A stretch of 64,000 nucleotides of DNA from the NCBI RefSeq assembly GCF_001949145.1, contig NW_019091360.1, positions 3,639,816 to 3,703,815 on the forward strand, given 5' to 3'. Made by a program: the position numbers and the translations under genes. The notes below the pieces were generated by a model. It was not told the origin of the DNA. It did not search any database and saw nothing but the letters and a program-made list of their open reading frames with translations. This document shows, piece by piece, positions 1 to 13,600 of the stretch (within the stretch, counting starts at the first letter, position 1; the number at the start of each line of letters is the position of its first letter). The stretch is from Acanthaster planci (Eukaryota; Echinodermata; Asteroidea; Valvatida; Acanthasteridae).

Positions 1-1603
1 CCCAGGAAGGAAGAACGGATCTTTTGGGAGATACCTGAAAAGGTAAAGCCGTCGGGTGATCAAGCTGAACAAGTCACAACAGTTCCAGTGGAAGCAGTGA
101 TTGCTCCCGAAAGTAAAGATGTTATGGAATGGGACAAGCCTGAGCAATTTGTCAGCGAAGAGGACAAGGCTGTAGAAGTAAGTGTTGTTCCATCAGAAGC
201 TGTATCTGCACCAGAGAAGAAGCTTCCTGCAGAGTGGGAAGAAACACAAGAAGTTATTGTACCCACTGAAAAGGAAGAAATTGTTGAAGAACTTGCAACG
301 CTGGTGTCAGAAACTTCCAAGAAACAAGAATTAATGGCTTGGGAACATGCACAAGATGTCAAGCCATCTGCAGCAGAAACAAGAGAAATTTTACTTATTC
401 CTGTTGAGGCAGTTAAAGCACCAGAGAAAAAGATGCCATCAGAATGGGAACAAGTGGAGGATGTGACTGTTGGAAAAGAGGAAACTGTTGAAGAACTGGC
501 CTTACTTCTCACTGAGACATCAAGAAAACATGAAGAAATTACATGGGAAGTATCAGACAAAGTTAAATCTTCAGAAGAAGAAGCAGGGGAAGCTTCAGTG
601 ATTCCAGCAGAAGTTGTTATTGCCCCGAGGAAAACAACAGTCTCCACGTGGTACAAACCTGAGAGTGTTTCACCATCAGATGTTTCTCAGACTGCTGCTG
701 AAGTCCTTTCTGATGCCGTTTCTGCACCTGAAAAGAAACATGAAATTCCATGGCACGACACAGAAGATGTATCTTCTGTCATGCCTGACCAGCCAACAAC
801 TATTCCTTCAGATGCAGTGGGGAGTGTTTCAAAACGTGTTCCTCTGTCTTGGGAAAGTCCATCAGATGTAGTGGAAGGTGAAAAGACTGAAATGATCCAG
901 GAATTGGAGCATGTGCCTTTGGAAGCTCCTGGCAGAGAAGAAATCTTTTCTTGGGCCAAGCCTCAGGACATCACCACACAAGACAAATCTGTAACAGTTT
1001 CTGAAGAGCAAATCACTCCACTTGAGACAACTGAAGTCTCAAGACCAACAACTTGGGAGGGTCAGCCGGATGTTGTTACTGCTGAGGAAGTTGGCCATGA
1101 AGCTGAGGAGGTCCAGACAATGCCTTTGACAATTCCAACTCAGGAGGAGGTGACTCTCAGTGTCAGACCTTCCAAACTGGATCAGGAAGCTGTCTCTGAT
1201 ATCACTGTTGGCCTCATTTTGGAAGATATGCAGAAGGTTGTTGAAGTTACTCAAAAACCGGACATCACTTCCCATGCTGAAATTCAGCCTCAGAGGTTGG
1301 AGCGTACTGAGCTGGAAATGGCACCTAAAGTTGTGCAAGAGCTTGTTGATATTGAGGTTCATCTGGGCCAGCCAGCTGAGCTAGTTTGTGAAGTTGAAGG
1401 CTCCCCACAGCCAACAGTTCAGTGGTTCAGAGATGGGGTAGAAGTAACTCCTAGTGGGCACTATACAATCACAACAGATTTGGAGGTGGGGAGAAGCACT
1501 CTTTTTATCGCTGATGTGGCAGAGGAAGATGACACTGAATTTGAATGCAGGGCAACCAACATCTTGGGTGTGGTGTCATCATTTGCTGAGCTAACTGTTG
1601 AAG
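1..1603 (+). CDS. Exon 1 (5' truncated): Trp-repeat acidic linker plus Ig domain
   Basis: The frame is open from base 1 with no acceptor visible, so the exon begins before the window. Residues 1 to about 390 form a repeat of 33-35 residues, each with one Trp at residues 9, 44, 79, 114, 149, 182, 217, 251, 284, 318 and 352. The core is A-P-E-K-K-x-x-x-x-W-E followed by D/E-V. The exon then encodes an I-set Ig (about 1315-1603) with Cys in CEVEG, Trp in VQWFRDG and Cys in FECRATN. It ends at ELTVE plus one base (phase 1), followed by gtacgg. I do not recognise the Trp repeat as a named family. Confidence 0.92.
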
Positions 1604-4600
1604 GTACGGCCTTTATTATATTAATTTTTGTTGATTCTGTTTTTTCATGTGGTAATGATTTCATAAATGTGAACATGACAATAATAGCTTATTTCAGTGT
1701 AATTTGTTCACTAGTATTTGCTTAATCAAAAAGTGTAATTTCTGTCATTTTATTTCTAAAGCGCCTCTTGAAACAGTGGAACAGGCTGAGGTTGAAACTG
1801 TGCAACCAGGTCACGAAGAGGTTGAAGTCACCATGCCAAAACCACTTGAGACAGAGACCACTGTGGCAGAGATTTCTATGAAGCCAACTCTTGGAGTTTC
1901 TGAAATGGAGGTGGAGATGGATTTCCCAAGGGAATTGCAAGAAGTTCAGTTTGTTGTGGAAAAGCCAGAGGAAACTGAAGTGAGCATGGCTGAAGTGGTT
2001 GCGAAGCCGAAAGAGACAGAAATTGCCACCACTGAAATTGTGAAGGAGAAGCAACAACCACAAGACGTGTCCCTGGCAGTTGACAAACCAGAGGAAACAA
2101 CAGAAGTTGAGATTTCACTAAAACCGAGAAACGAGGTTTCATTAGTGGAAGTGGAAAGAGATTTTCCACAAAAACTGCAAGAAGTCCAATTAACTGTGGA
2201 AAAACCAGAAGAAACATCAGAGATTGAGATTTCCATGAAGCCAAAAACAGAAGTTACTTCAACTGTCATAGAAAGAGACTACCCACGGGAATTCCAAGAG
2301 GTCCAGTTTGTTGTGGACAAACCTGAAGAAGTCAGTCCAACCGAAGTAACCGTAGTTGAGAAAGACATTGAAAAAATGCCCCAGGCGATAGAATTCGTTG
2401 TAGAGAAACCCACAGAAGAGATGGAAGAAGTTGAGATCAAACACAGAGTGACAACAACTGTCCACACTGAAGTAGATAGCAGAGCAGAGGAACCGTCTCA
2501 CTTTGAATTTGTGGTGGAAAACCTTGCTGCTGAGATAACTGCAGAGAAGCTGAGCCAGGAGATCATAAGGGAAGTCACCACTGAAATGTACAGGGAAGGC
2601 CCTGTGTTCATCCGGGAGGTAACTGCTATCACAACCACCCTGAAGGAAGAAGTGCGCTTTGAATGTCAAGTCAAAGGTGTTCCTACTCCAACAATTCAGT
2701 GGTATCACAATGGGGAGACACTCCGAGGAGATAGGTACATTGTCATCAATTACAATGATGGTATCAGTGAACTGTTCATAACGGAGGCTACGGAGGATGA
2801 TATTGGTACCTTCATGTGTGTAGCAGTGAATCCACTTGGACAAGCAACAACTGAAGCTGTGCTTACAATTGCCACTGGTATAGTATTTGAAATTTTGTAA
2901 TGCATGAAGAAAGAGCATGGACATTTTTGTATAAAAACCTGCACCTTGAGGGCCAATATCAGTGAGGTGCTTGAGGACAAAATTTTGTTTAAGCGTGAAC
3001 AAACCTTGCTTGATAAGTCAGGTTATAAGGCCAAACTTCATTTGATGTATATTGTTTTGGAATGTATTGAGCTGTCTTTTGGTTTGCATGACAATCATTT
3101 TTATAGAGTTTGAGCTGGTCACCTTTGTTTTTTTAAGCAAAGTTTTTTCACACTTAAGCAAATTTTGTGCTTAAGCACCTCCATGAAATTGGCCCAAGTT
3201 CCTAAAGTTTAAAGAACCGATGCACAAGATTATTGATGAGTGAATTTAACCACTTGCCACTGCGGTTTCCGGTATCGGACATGTATTCTTTATACGCGTT
3301 GCCGGGGTCTCCGAAATCGGACAAAGGGAACTAGTCCTTGTAACAAAAGACCATACTCGTAACAAAAGATCAGGCTGCTGGGCATTACCAACATTTTTTC
3401 ACTCTCAATAGTGGAGATAATCCAGCCTTGTTTTGAAACAGTATACCACGGTTTTGGGGATTTAGCACAAGCGGATTACCACCAGGGACAAATGCATTTC
3501 ACCACTGCAGCAATGAGCCACACAGTACCGCTGCCAATAATCTGGCCCCTATTGAAAAGAAGTTAGCAGCACACTGTGCCAAGAAAATTAGGCAATACCG
3601 CACAATCTGGGCTCTTTTACAAGGCGGCAGGCCTGGTTGAAATACTCCAGTGTCAATAGATGTTGTCGGTCAGATTAGAATAGAAAACCAGACAGTCCTT
3701 CGTGTGGGTGTAAGTGTCCAGTAAATGAAGACAGGAATTTTTAAAGAATTTTGAAAACAGAAAAAAAATGATAATTGTCCCACCCTAGCATCATCAACAT
3801 TGATAACTTCCACTGGCATGAAGGGGTTAAGCTTATTAATGCACTTATTTGTATAAAGATTTGCTTCTTTTTCTTTGTTCAATGGATATTGTAATACATT
3901 CTGTTGTGAATGTAAGAACGTTACAGTTTTTTGAAACACTTTTTAATTTGAACACATTTATTTCAACTTAGGGGAATTTCGCTACATGTGTTGCAGGAAG
4001 TCAAATTTGCTTGGTTTTTGTAATTACTTGAAGACTGTACTGGCCTCAAGATTTTTATTAACAATCGTAGGACTTATATGTATATTGAAAGATTAATTGG
4101 TAATGTTTTTGTTCTTGGTATTGATTTTTTTCCCCAAACAATACTTATTAAGACCAAGTATTCTGTTGTGCTGAAGAAGTGCCTTGTTGCATGTTTGTGA
4201 GAGTGAATGGTCTGTTTCAAAAGTGTGGGTTGGATATTACTTAGAGTATGGTTTGTTAATGTAAATAATTACCATTGTGTGGGTCAATTTGAATTTTATT
4301 TGTTTCTCCAGAAATTGTTAGAATTCACTAGGGTGTCAGTGAATGTTGTGGGGTTGACTGCTGGAAGTGTTTTCTCTTGTACTTGCATGTTTGACAAAAT
4401 TCAGACACCTCAGAAACTTTCATTTCATAGCTTGGAACCTAATTACACGCTTCTCTAACTCACTGTCACAGATAAAACATCGGTGGTTGAGTTACAGCAA
4501 GAAGAGGTTGCAGAAGTCCCCGAGGTGACTCTGGAAGTCATCGAGCCCGTTGAGAAGCAGCCGCTGGAGATTGAAATCACCTTCCAGCCTCCTGAGTTTG

Positions 4601-7600
4601 TGGAGCCAATCACCAGCCTAGAGGTCTGTGAGGGATACAAGGCAGTGTTTGAAGCCCGTGTGGTTGGAACTGGACCGATAGAGATCACGTGGTACCATGG
4701 ACAGGAACTTCTAGAGGTTGGTTGATTATCTTTGTTTTCCAGGTTTTGGATCAAAAATGCCTAAAAGCAGCAATTACATTTTAGCTTTAGAAGCCTGAAA
4801 ACCTTGTTGATTGAAAAATTAAAAAAGTATTTTCAAATGCTTGAGGACAGTCTGGAAAACCCATTGAATCACACTATGAAATTAGATCTGTTAAAATAGG
4901 GTTAACTGTCGTTTCTTGCTTGAAGTATTCCACCCTGATTTTAACCCCATTTTAGCTGCATAGATCACGCCAAAATGTTCACTCCATTTCAACCGTGTTT
5001 CAACCGATCCCACAACCCATTGTTATTCACGCCTTAATCCTCTCCTGGTCCATCGGCAGACCAAATGGATAGTCACCCATTTTAACCGTGTATTAATGGT
5101 GGAGAGATGGTGTGCTACAAACTGCAGTGTCCCGTTGGGTAAATCCACTTTTTATTTAATAAAGGTGAGGTTTTGGGGGAAATGTCAATCATCTTCCTTA
5201 CATTCCACAAGTTGGAAATTGGCTTTAGTGTATTGGCGTGTGGAGGTATTTCTGTGCCCATTTACACTATAAATTCACTAATTTTTTACATATAAAGCAA
5301 TGAATTGATCAGATAAAATGATACCTGTGTCCGGAGTAGTTTAGTTATAATAAACAACTGAAGTTTTATTGTATAGTTACCATTCATTGTCCTTAATGAC
5401 AATGAATTGGAAGTAAATGTTTTCTGCATGCACGGAATCAATTGTGCTAGCGCTAAAACTCAAGATGGTGGTGCCCATAGTCCAGTGTTAACCATTTGTC
5501 AAGAGCACAGAAACTTTTACCGATTAAAACTCCCCATGGCAGGTTCATACCGCCGGCCCATAAACCCCAACAAATTGGCAAGAACTTGGCAATCTAACCC
5601 ATACCAAATCCGCGGAGAGTCTGGAATAATTCATCCCAGTTTTGAGGACGAACTTCCCCGTTCCACAATTTCTCCAGTGAACAGCGTCACGGCTAACAGG
5701 CCGCCTGCATGGTACGGCTGCAGCTTCCCACCATGTGTTGAATCGCTGGACTGGTCATGTCATGCGTGTACGCATTTGACTGCCGCGTGATATTCAAGGC
5801 AAGCTTTTCTGCACTGGCTGGGACAGATAAAAAGGTGCACAGGTGCGGATGCAGACATGAACAAATATTGCGGCGGGTGGTGATTACGTCGACCGGCTTG
5901 TGTTGGCCAGCCGTCCTTATATTTTTAGTCGAGGAATTACTCATTTTCATCTTCTTGAAATTAAACCTTACATTGCACTTTTTGATCTACAGTCTACGGT
6001 AAATTCCTGGTTAAAAATCTTTCAATCCCCCCATCCCCAAGCTTAGAACATCCTTTTCATTATCGTCTCAGCCAATAGCAAGAATGAAAAAGATGTCACA
6101 TGCAAATTGGGCTGAACTACGTGAATGGGCCAAAATATATTTTCCCCTGGAGTTGCTGTCAATTGAGCACGAGTCCGACTGCAATCAGCATCCAGTCAAA
6201 ATTCATTTTGAACGTCCATTTCTAACTTCATTGGCCAAGTATGGAACATAAGGGCGTGCATCTTGGAGATTTGAATGCATAATGTTTTTCTCAATATACA
6301 TAAGCACAAATGTAGTGAGTATTTAGTTTTGTAATGCAGCTGATATGCCATACCTACAAGTCCATTGTAACTTTACACGATAAATTCACTGATTTATTAC
6401 ATATGAAGCATTGAATTGATTGAATAAAAATGATACCTGTGTCTGGAGTTCTTGATTATGAATTCTCACCATTATGTGATTTGGGGCCATCTAAGTTTAC
6501 TGTACATATACATGTACGTGCACGTGTGCATTGTACAGTACCGAGCTAGCGTGGTTATAACTTGTTATCCTGTTTACATGGTCTGTTTTTTTTTTCAACA
6601 TTTCTTGCAATTGCATGCATTTCGTTTGCTATCAATGCCATGTCACATCGGTTCTGCGGTTGTTGCATTCATCCGCGGATCCGCTGGTTTGTGAAGGGCT
6701 CGATTGTTTTGGCAGGGATTTTGCGATGCGTTAAATAAAAAGTCTGTATTCTGAAATACATGGGATGCATGATGCCTGAAAGCTAATACATTCTGGTATA
6801 GGATAGGCCTGTGAAGTGCTGAGTACCAGTGCAAAGAACTCACTTGTTTCAATCAGTGGCGATTAAAAGCTATTTAGTATACCGTTAGGGATTAGGGCAG
6901 GGCAGCCTATTAATGCGGTACGATCGCCACGCACAAAGGAACTCATCTGGCCTTGGGGATTATACTCCACAAAACTGACCGCAGAGTGTGATTCCCTAGA
7001 AGACCCCTGTCTTAACCAAATAGCTGGCCTTGCTATCTGAGCTGATAAACCACAACACTGACCGTAGAGTTAATGAGCAGAGCTCCTTACCAGTTTCCAA
7101 AAACAACCCCATTTTCACCCTGTATTTTTGCTACCCCAAGTTTAACCGAAAATGAATACGGTTAAATTGAGTGACTAGACGGCATACACCAGTTTTAACC
7201 GAGAAACTGCATTTTAACCAAGCAGCAAATCATAGGGTCAATTTAAAACTCACAAACAATAATGATATTGGAGACAAAGAAAACTAAAGAAAAGAACTTA
7301 ATTCTTATGTACCATGTCAATCTGCCTTTATCAAACTTCTATCTTTTCTGCCTCTTGGCTCCTCCTGGCTCTTTGATAATTCAATTTACTCACCAGTGCA
7401 TTAAATCTAGGTTGATATTTCTCACTGATAAAGTTATTTAAATAATATTGCTTGTTCCCTTTGCAGCCATCTCCTGAGATTGCTATCACTTTCGAGGATG
7501 ACACTTGTGTCCTGGAAATTCATGAAGTCATTCTGGAAAACTCTGGTGATTACATCTGCAAAGCGGCCAATCAGGCAGGTGTCACCACCTGCATGGCTAC

Positions 7601-10600
7601 CCTTCACGTGTCAGGTTAGTCAGGTTGTTTCTTTGAAGAGTGTAATACTGATGTTATAGACACTGTTTATTCCTCTGGCATTTGGTAAAATTAATCCTGT
7701 TGTTTTGAACAAATTGTTCAAGAGCGGAATGCGAACAGAGAGTTTGTTGATAAAATTTCATTTCCCACTACAGAATTCTAATGAAATCTAACTCCTTATT
7801 AAAACACATATATTGGATAAGGGTTTTTTCATACAAGGTTAACCCAGTGGTCACAGAAAGGTATTGCATGACTGGAGTACTAATTAATGAACCATGAGAA
7901 TTTCATTCTTGAGGTGACAGTGGTAGATATCAACTGGACGTTTATTCAAGGTCAAACATCAATTTCCATGTGATCTTCACTAACAAACCCGATACGAGTT
8001 AGTAATACATGTTCACATAGCTAACTCATCCCATTGGATTTGATGTGGCACTAACAGTACTAACACCATTCACTCTAATCCCCTTTGATCCAACAGAAGA
8101 GGCAGAAGCGAACAAAAGAAATTCGAAAGAGATTTCACCAACTGATGAAATTAGAGGCTCACCTGGCCAAAAGATTAACACTTCTAAACATGCATTGCCA
8201 GGAAAGGAAGATACTGTTTTTGTTCCCTCTCCGCAGTTGGACACAGTGTTTTCCCAAAGAGAGAAAAACTTGAGATCCCAACCAAAACAGAAAGAGGACA
8301 GTGAGGAAGAACAGTCCAGTTTGTGTGAGAGTGAAAGAGAAAAATCAGGTTCTGATGAAAGCCAGGTTGAATCCAAAACTGACCAGCCACAAGTCATAGA
8401 TAGATTTGATTTTGAAGAACCTGAAGTGACCTTACCCGTAAGAAAGACTAGATCCTTGAAAGCCCTGTCATCAATGTATGCAGATGACTTTTTCTCCCCA
8501 CCTGCACGTTCACAACCCTCAACACCCTCATACGCACCTTCCCCAAAACCCCAAATCGAGGCAACATTCCCTCCCATCCAAAAGCCCAGTCTAAGAGATG
8601 CACTCAAGTCACTGGCATTTCGGTATTCAATGGAAGAATCCTTAGATCCCATGGAATGTGCATCAAAGTCTTCTGTGATAGAACACAGCAGAGAACAGTC
8701 CTTACCAACTGTAGAAGATACAGATTCAGCAGTGACCCTTGAAGGAAGCAAAACAAGTTTGGTTCGGTCCAATACATTCTCTAGCTCAGACTGTGAAACC
8801 TCTGGAAGTTCATCTGATGAGCAATCAGCCTGTCATGCTAAGGATGCTGTGGATAGTGTACAGCATGGAGATGACTGGGACCCAAAATCCCAAGATACAT
8901 CTGAATCTGATTCCAGTTTGTCTGATTCTGAAGACTTCATTGATTCAAAGAAAGATCAGAGTGATAGTCCGAGTAGCTGCACTTCCTCTGAAGGAGAAGA
9001 GTCTGGTTCTGAGGAAGATCCTGAAAAGGGTGATTCCTCAACTAGTGAAAGGAGTCATTCCTTGAAGTTTGAAGCCAGTGGTAAAGGTAGTGCAAGCCAA
9101 GATCATGTAGCTGCCCTACGCCCCAGAAGACTTGATATTGTTAAGAATATTGATGCAGTACCTATAATAACAGTCACGACACCAGGGGGCTCTTGGCGGG
9201 AACGTATCACCTCCTCTGAGGATATTGTCTCATCCTCAGAATGTGACAGCTCAGACGTTTACGATGAAGACAGTTACGAAGACAATCAGGGTAATTCTTC
9301 ATTGACAGTCTCAGCAGCTGAGGAGGGGCGAGTTGTTATCACGACTCAGAAATCGGAAGACCCTGGTGTCCCTAGGGAAGAACGTATTCAAAAGGCCCTC
9401 ACTGAAGAGCCTACCACTCCAGAAATCTCTTTATATGCTGTAGAGGAATGCCAAGAGCCTGATATAGTTAATCCACCTCAAGATTGTAGAACTGTGGTTC
9501 AGGGTATAGCATGCTTTGGGGCCAACATCACTGGCAAACCAACACCTGTTGTTAAGTGGTACAAGGATGAAGTTGAAATCACTGATCTGAGGATGAACAG
9601 TGTGGCCAGCCAGGGTGGTTCCTATTCCCTAATTATAACTGATGTTACCAAGGCAGATGAAGGAATCTATACGTGTGTAGCAAAAAGCATGTTGGGACTG
9701 GATAGTGCATCTGCTAAACTGATCGTCCAAGGTTGGCTAATAACACTAATGTTTTGTTTGATTAATAATTAATGATCGCATGTTGTAGAGATCACCAGAC
9801 ACTCCTTTCCAATTCAAAAAGCATTGTTTGAGAAAATCTTGGTTATTTTTGTTAGTAGATCTGCCAGTGCCTCCCCATATGAAAAAAATGCTTTCATATC
9901 ATGCTTACTCCAAGGCTGTACATTGAAGAAAAATACTGCTGTGTTACTGAAGTGCACTTAGTTTCCCAGATGCTCTTAACAGTCACTGTTTTGTTAAGGT
10001 CATTGCTGAAAGAAACTTTGGAGTATTTGGAAATAACGCCATAAAAATTTGATAGCTGATTGTCACAAATAATTTTCATTAATAGTTTTCAAAGGTAATC
10101 AATTGCCAGTATATGTTTGGTAAGCAAACTGTAAATACTTGTTAAAATTTGGGATTGTTTAAAGTGGTCAGAATGCCTGAAGTTACATTGGCAAGTGGAT
10201 TTGGGCAATACAGTAAACTTTGGCTAAGTCAGCACTATCGGGACTCAAGAAATTGTAACGACTTATGCGAATGTCGACTTGTGTTGTAAGTCGTCATTTT
10301 GCCGACTTACACGTACACATGTATTGCTGATGTACATTATGATTCCTTGCACTAATTCAATGGCATTGATTTACCCTTGTTTATTTCTACCTCCATAGTC
10401 TATCCTAGCAAATTCGTTCTTGATTAATATCTTCATGGGCTGCAAATTCAATAATTGATCATGTGCCCCTAAGGACGAAGCAAGGACGGCAAGCCACTTA
10501 CATATCACATCACAACTTGACAGTGCAGTACCTATGTACGTGATATAGTTACGGTATAGAAAATATACACTCATCCACACATGCACATTGGTTAAGTTCG

Positions 10601-13600
10601 TGCAATATAGTCTGGATACCAGACCCGATGATTCTGACTACCTGACGAATCATCAAGGGTTGTCAGGGAATCTTTGGGCAGGGAACCAGACTACGGTCAA
10701 TAAGGTGACCCCCAAAATGGACAGAGTGTATTTGTGTAGCACTAGAGGGATTACTGGTATTGATGTACTCATGCTGGCCACACAGGGGACTTATCACTTG
10801 ACACTTTTAGCAACTGCGGCGAAGGAAATTGATACTGAAGCAAGGTTTTTTTATGCCGACTTACACAAAGGAATTTTTGTGGTTTTGTGGAAAAGGGACT
10901 GAGAAAAACATGCCGATTTTTACAAATTGACGACTTATAAATACCGACTTAGAAATGAAATTTTCAATGGAAAGGCATTACAGACGATCGGGACTTTTGT
11001 CAAACGGCTGACTTAGATAATATGGTGGGTTACACGATGCGGACTTAGTCGGAGTTTACTGTATGTGAACATTCTTTAAGAAATGCCATTTATGGAGGAG
11101 GGGGTAGTCTACGACTGCAAAGATTTGAGTTGATAAGGAGTGATCTTACCTGTAGATTGAACATCTGAATTGTGATCATTTATACTCACATTATCCATCA
11201 GTAGAAATACCTGTTGACAGTAGAGTAATTAATGACACACATGTAGATTACAGTCAGCGGTATTTTGCATAATATAGGTATTCAGAACTAAAACTTATGA
11301 CCAGATTTTGTTTGATATTAGTATCATGACCTGTTCGAGTTTATGACACCTGGTTATTAGTTTGATTCACTACAGTTACTGCATTAAATTTCAAATCACA
11401 GTGAAGAAAACCCAACCATTGCTGCAGCAGTTTGCCAAAACAGTTGCCTATCAAACTCTGAAGAATCGTTTCAGTTTATAGAGTTTATGATAACAACATT
11501 TTTTGAGAGGGGAAGGATGTTTGTTTTGGTGTGTTTTGCATTTGTTTTTGCATGAACGTTGATGACATTTAGTTTTTAACATACTAAGTGACATTTTAAT
11601 CCCACAATAACATCTTTTATTTTCAAAGTTAAAAATTTTGAATGAATGATTGTGTTTTGGGGGCAACAATTTTTGGCAAGAAAAGATAAATAGTGAAATA
11701 TTTTTTTGCTATATTTTTCACGTTCAATGTTTATTTTGCCTGTGGCATGATTGTCAGCATTATTCTTTGCATGTTTTCTTTATGGTAGTTTCAGATGATT
11801 GTTTTGTTAGTTGTTATTGCATGCGTTTTGTTTTGTTTGATGTTGCCTCTTCCAGAAGAAGAATTGAAACCAAAACGGGTGTCATCTCCTTTCAAGAAAT
11901 ACTTTGGTTATGATGAATTAGAAGAATGGAAACCCCCCAAACACTATAAAAATGATGCCCTGTCGAAAGATGATACAGAAGCTGTACCCGTGGATGAGGT
12001 TTTGGAGCCACAGGAGGAAACAGTCACTAAATCAATAGCTCCTTCAGACAAGGAAGCATCAGGGAAGTCCCAGTCGGAATTAGACTTGAGTTCTGATTCC
12101 TGTGGTGAACCAAATCCCATTGTGAGTGAAGAGTTTCTTGATAAGGTTGTTGAGAGGAAACCTGAGATTTCACATTCCAACACCTCCTTTGACTGTAATG
12201 CTGATGGAAAGTCAGTTGAAGATGGCAGCCCCAATGATGTAGTAAAGGACCAGGGCAAAGTTGCCCATGATGGTTCAGCAGATTCTTATTCTAGTGACTC
12301 AAGCTCTAGGTCATCATCTGATCATGAGGATGAAGACATCCGTGATAAGAGATCAGATTCTTCAAAATCTTCTCAAAATGATGACTCTGACAGTTATTTT
12401 AAGGAGGAATCAGATTTTTCCAGAAGTGGCAAGCATGTAGCTGAGCCCATAGAGGAAATCCATTCCGATAAATCCAGTTCTAGATCATCGTCTGATCATG
12501 AAGATGAAGCAGATGCTGATAGGAGGTCTGATTCGTCAAAGTCTTCTCTTGTTGAGGACTCTCATGCTCAGAAGGAAGAGCAGCATAGTGAATCAGATTC
12601 TACTGGAAGTAACAATCTTGCTAATCAGCCTTTAGAGGAAGTCCATTCTGACCAATTAAGCTCTAGGTCCTCCTCTGAACATGAAGAAGAGGAGGCTGCT
12701 GATGCAAAATCAGACTCTTCCAAGACCTCTTCAGGAGAAGACCCCGATGGAGACAGGGATAGATCAAGCTCCCGGTCATCTTATGATCATGAAGATGAAG
12801 AGGACACTGGTGCAAAGTCAGATTCTTCTAAGTCATCATTAAGCCAAGACTTTAATGATGGAGAAAAGAAGAGAACTCTGTATCTGTACCCAGAACTTTA
12901 TCCTGCTAAAGATGACAAGGGTTTTCATGAGCAATCAGAGGAAAGCCAGTCTGAAAGATCAAGTTCCAAGTCATGCTCGGACAATGTAGATAATGATTCT
13001 GTATCTGGGAAATCTTCATATTCTTCCCAAATTTCTTCAGGCCAGGACAATGAAGGTGAAGCTAATGAAGAAAGCCAATCTTATCTTGAACCTATACCAA
13101 GAAAAACTGATGAGATTGTAGAAAAGGCATTGGATAAAGAATGTTTGGGATCTTTTTCTGGTCATGATGACAGTGCTGAGGGCAGGTCCTCAAATGAGGA
13201 TATTGACAATGACAGTAAGAGAGAAGACCTTGCAGACAAAGCACTTGAGAGACATTCTATTCAGTCCGGCTTCAGGTCATCATCTGACCATGAGGATAAT
13301 GCAAATGCAGAATCTGGTAAATCCTCAGATGGCTCTAGGACGTTTTCAGATGAGGACTCTGAAAAAGAACATCAGCCTGTAGAAGAGCCAGTCCCCTTTG
13401 TCACTGAAGTTTATTTTGAGGCCAGTGGTCCCAGACTGCCAGTATTTCAAGAGCTTGAAGCAAAAAATGACTCAGGTACTGATGATGAAGAGGAAGTACA
13501 AGATGCATCACCATCTCCTAGCCCTGAAATCTCATCTGCAGAGGAAGACTTAGATGGCAAAAATGGGGATAGTGAGTCTCCTTCAATTTCCAGCCCCACA

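Larger units (their letters stand above)
4717..7466 (+). other. Intron 3 (2,750 bp), repeat-bearing
   Basis: No exon is supported here. It has a 77-bp direct repeat (5261 and 6372) and several copies of a TTTTAACC(G) string near both ends (about 4940-5095 and 7140-7215), suggesting decayed repeats or a degraded insertion. The 5407-5790 open frame has no splice sites in phase and no recognisable domain. Confidence 0.6.

Noticed and set aside
5407-5790. 127-residue open frame in intron 3
   Set aside because: No in-phase splice pair, no domain, and it lies in a repeat-bearing stretch.
11795-11855. Hydrophobic start (MIVLLVVIACVLFCLML) in frame with the 4.4-kb exon, resembling a signal anchor
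   Set aside because: It is the translated pyrimidine-rich tract of a splice acceptor; the exon joins the previous exon in phase at 11856, and sarcomeric giants have no signal peptide.
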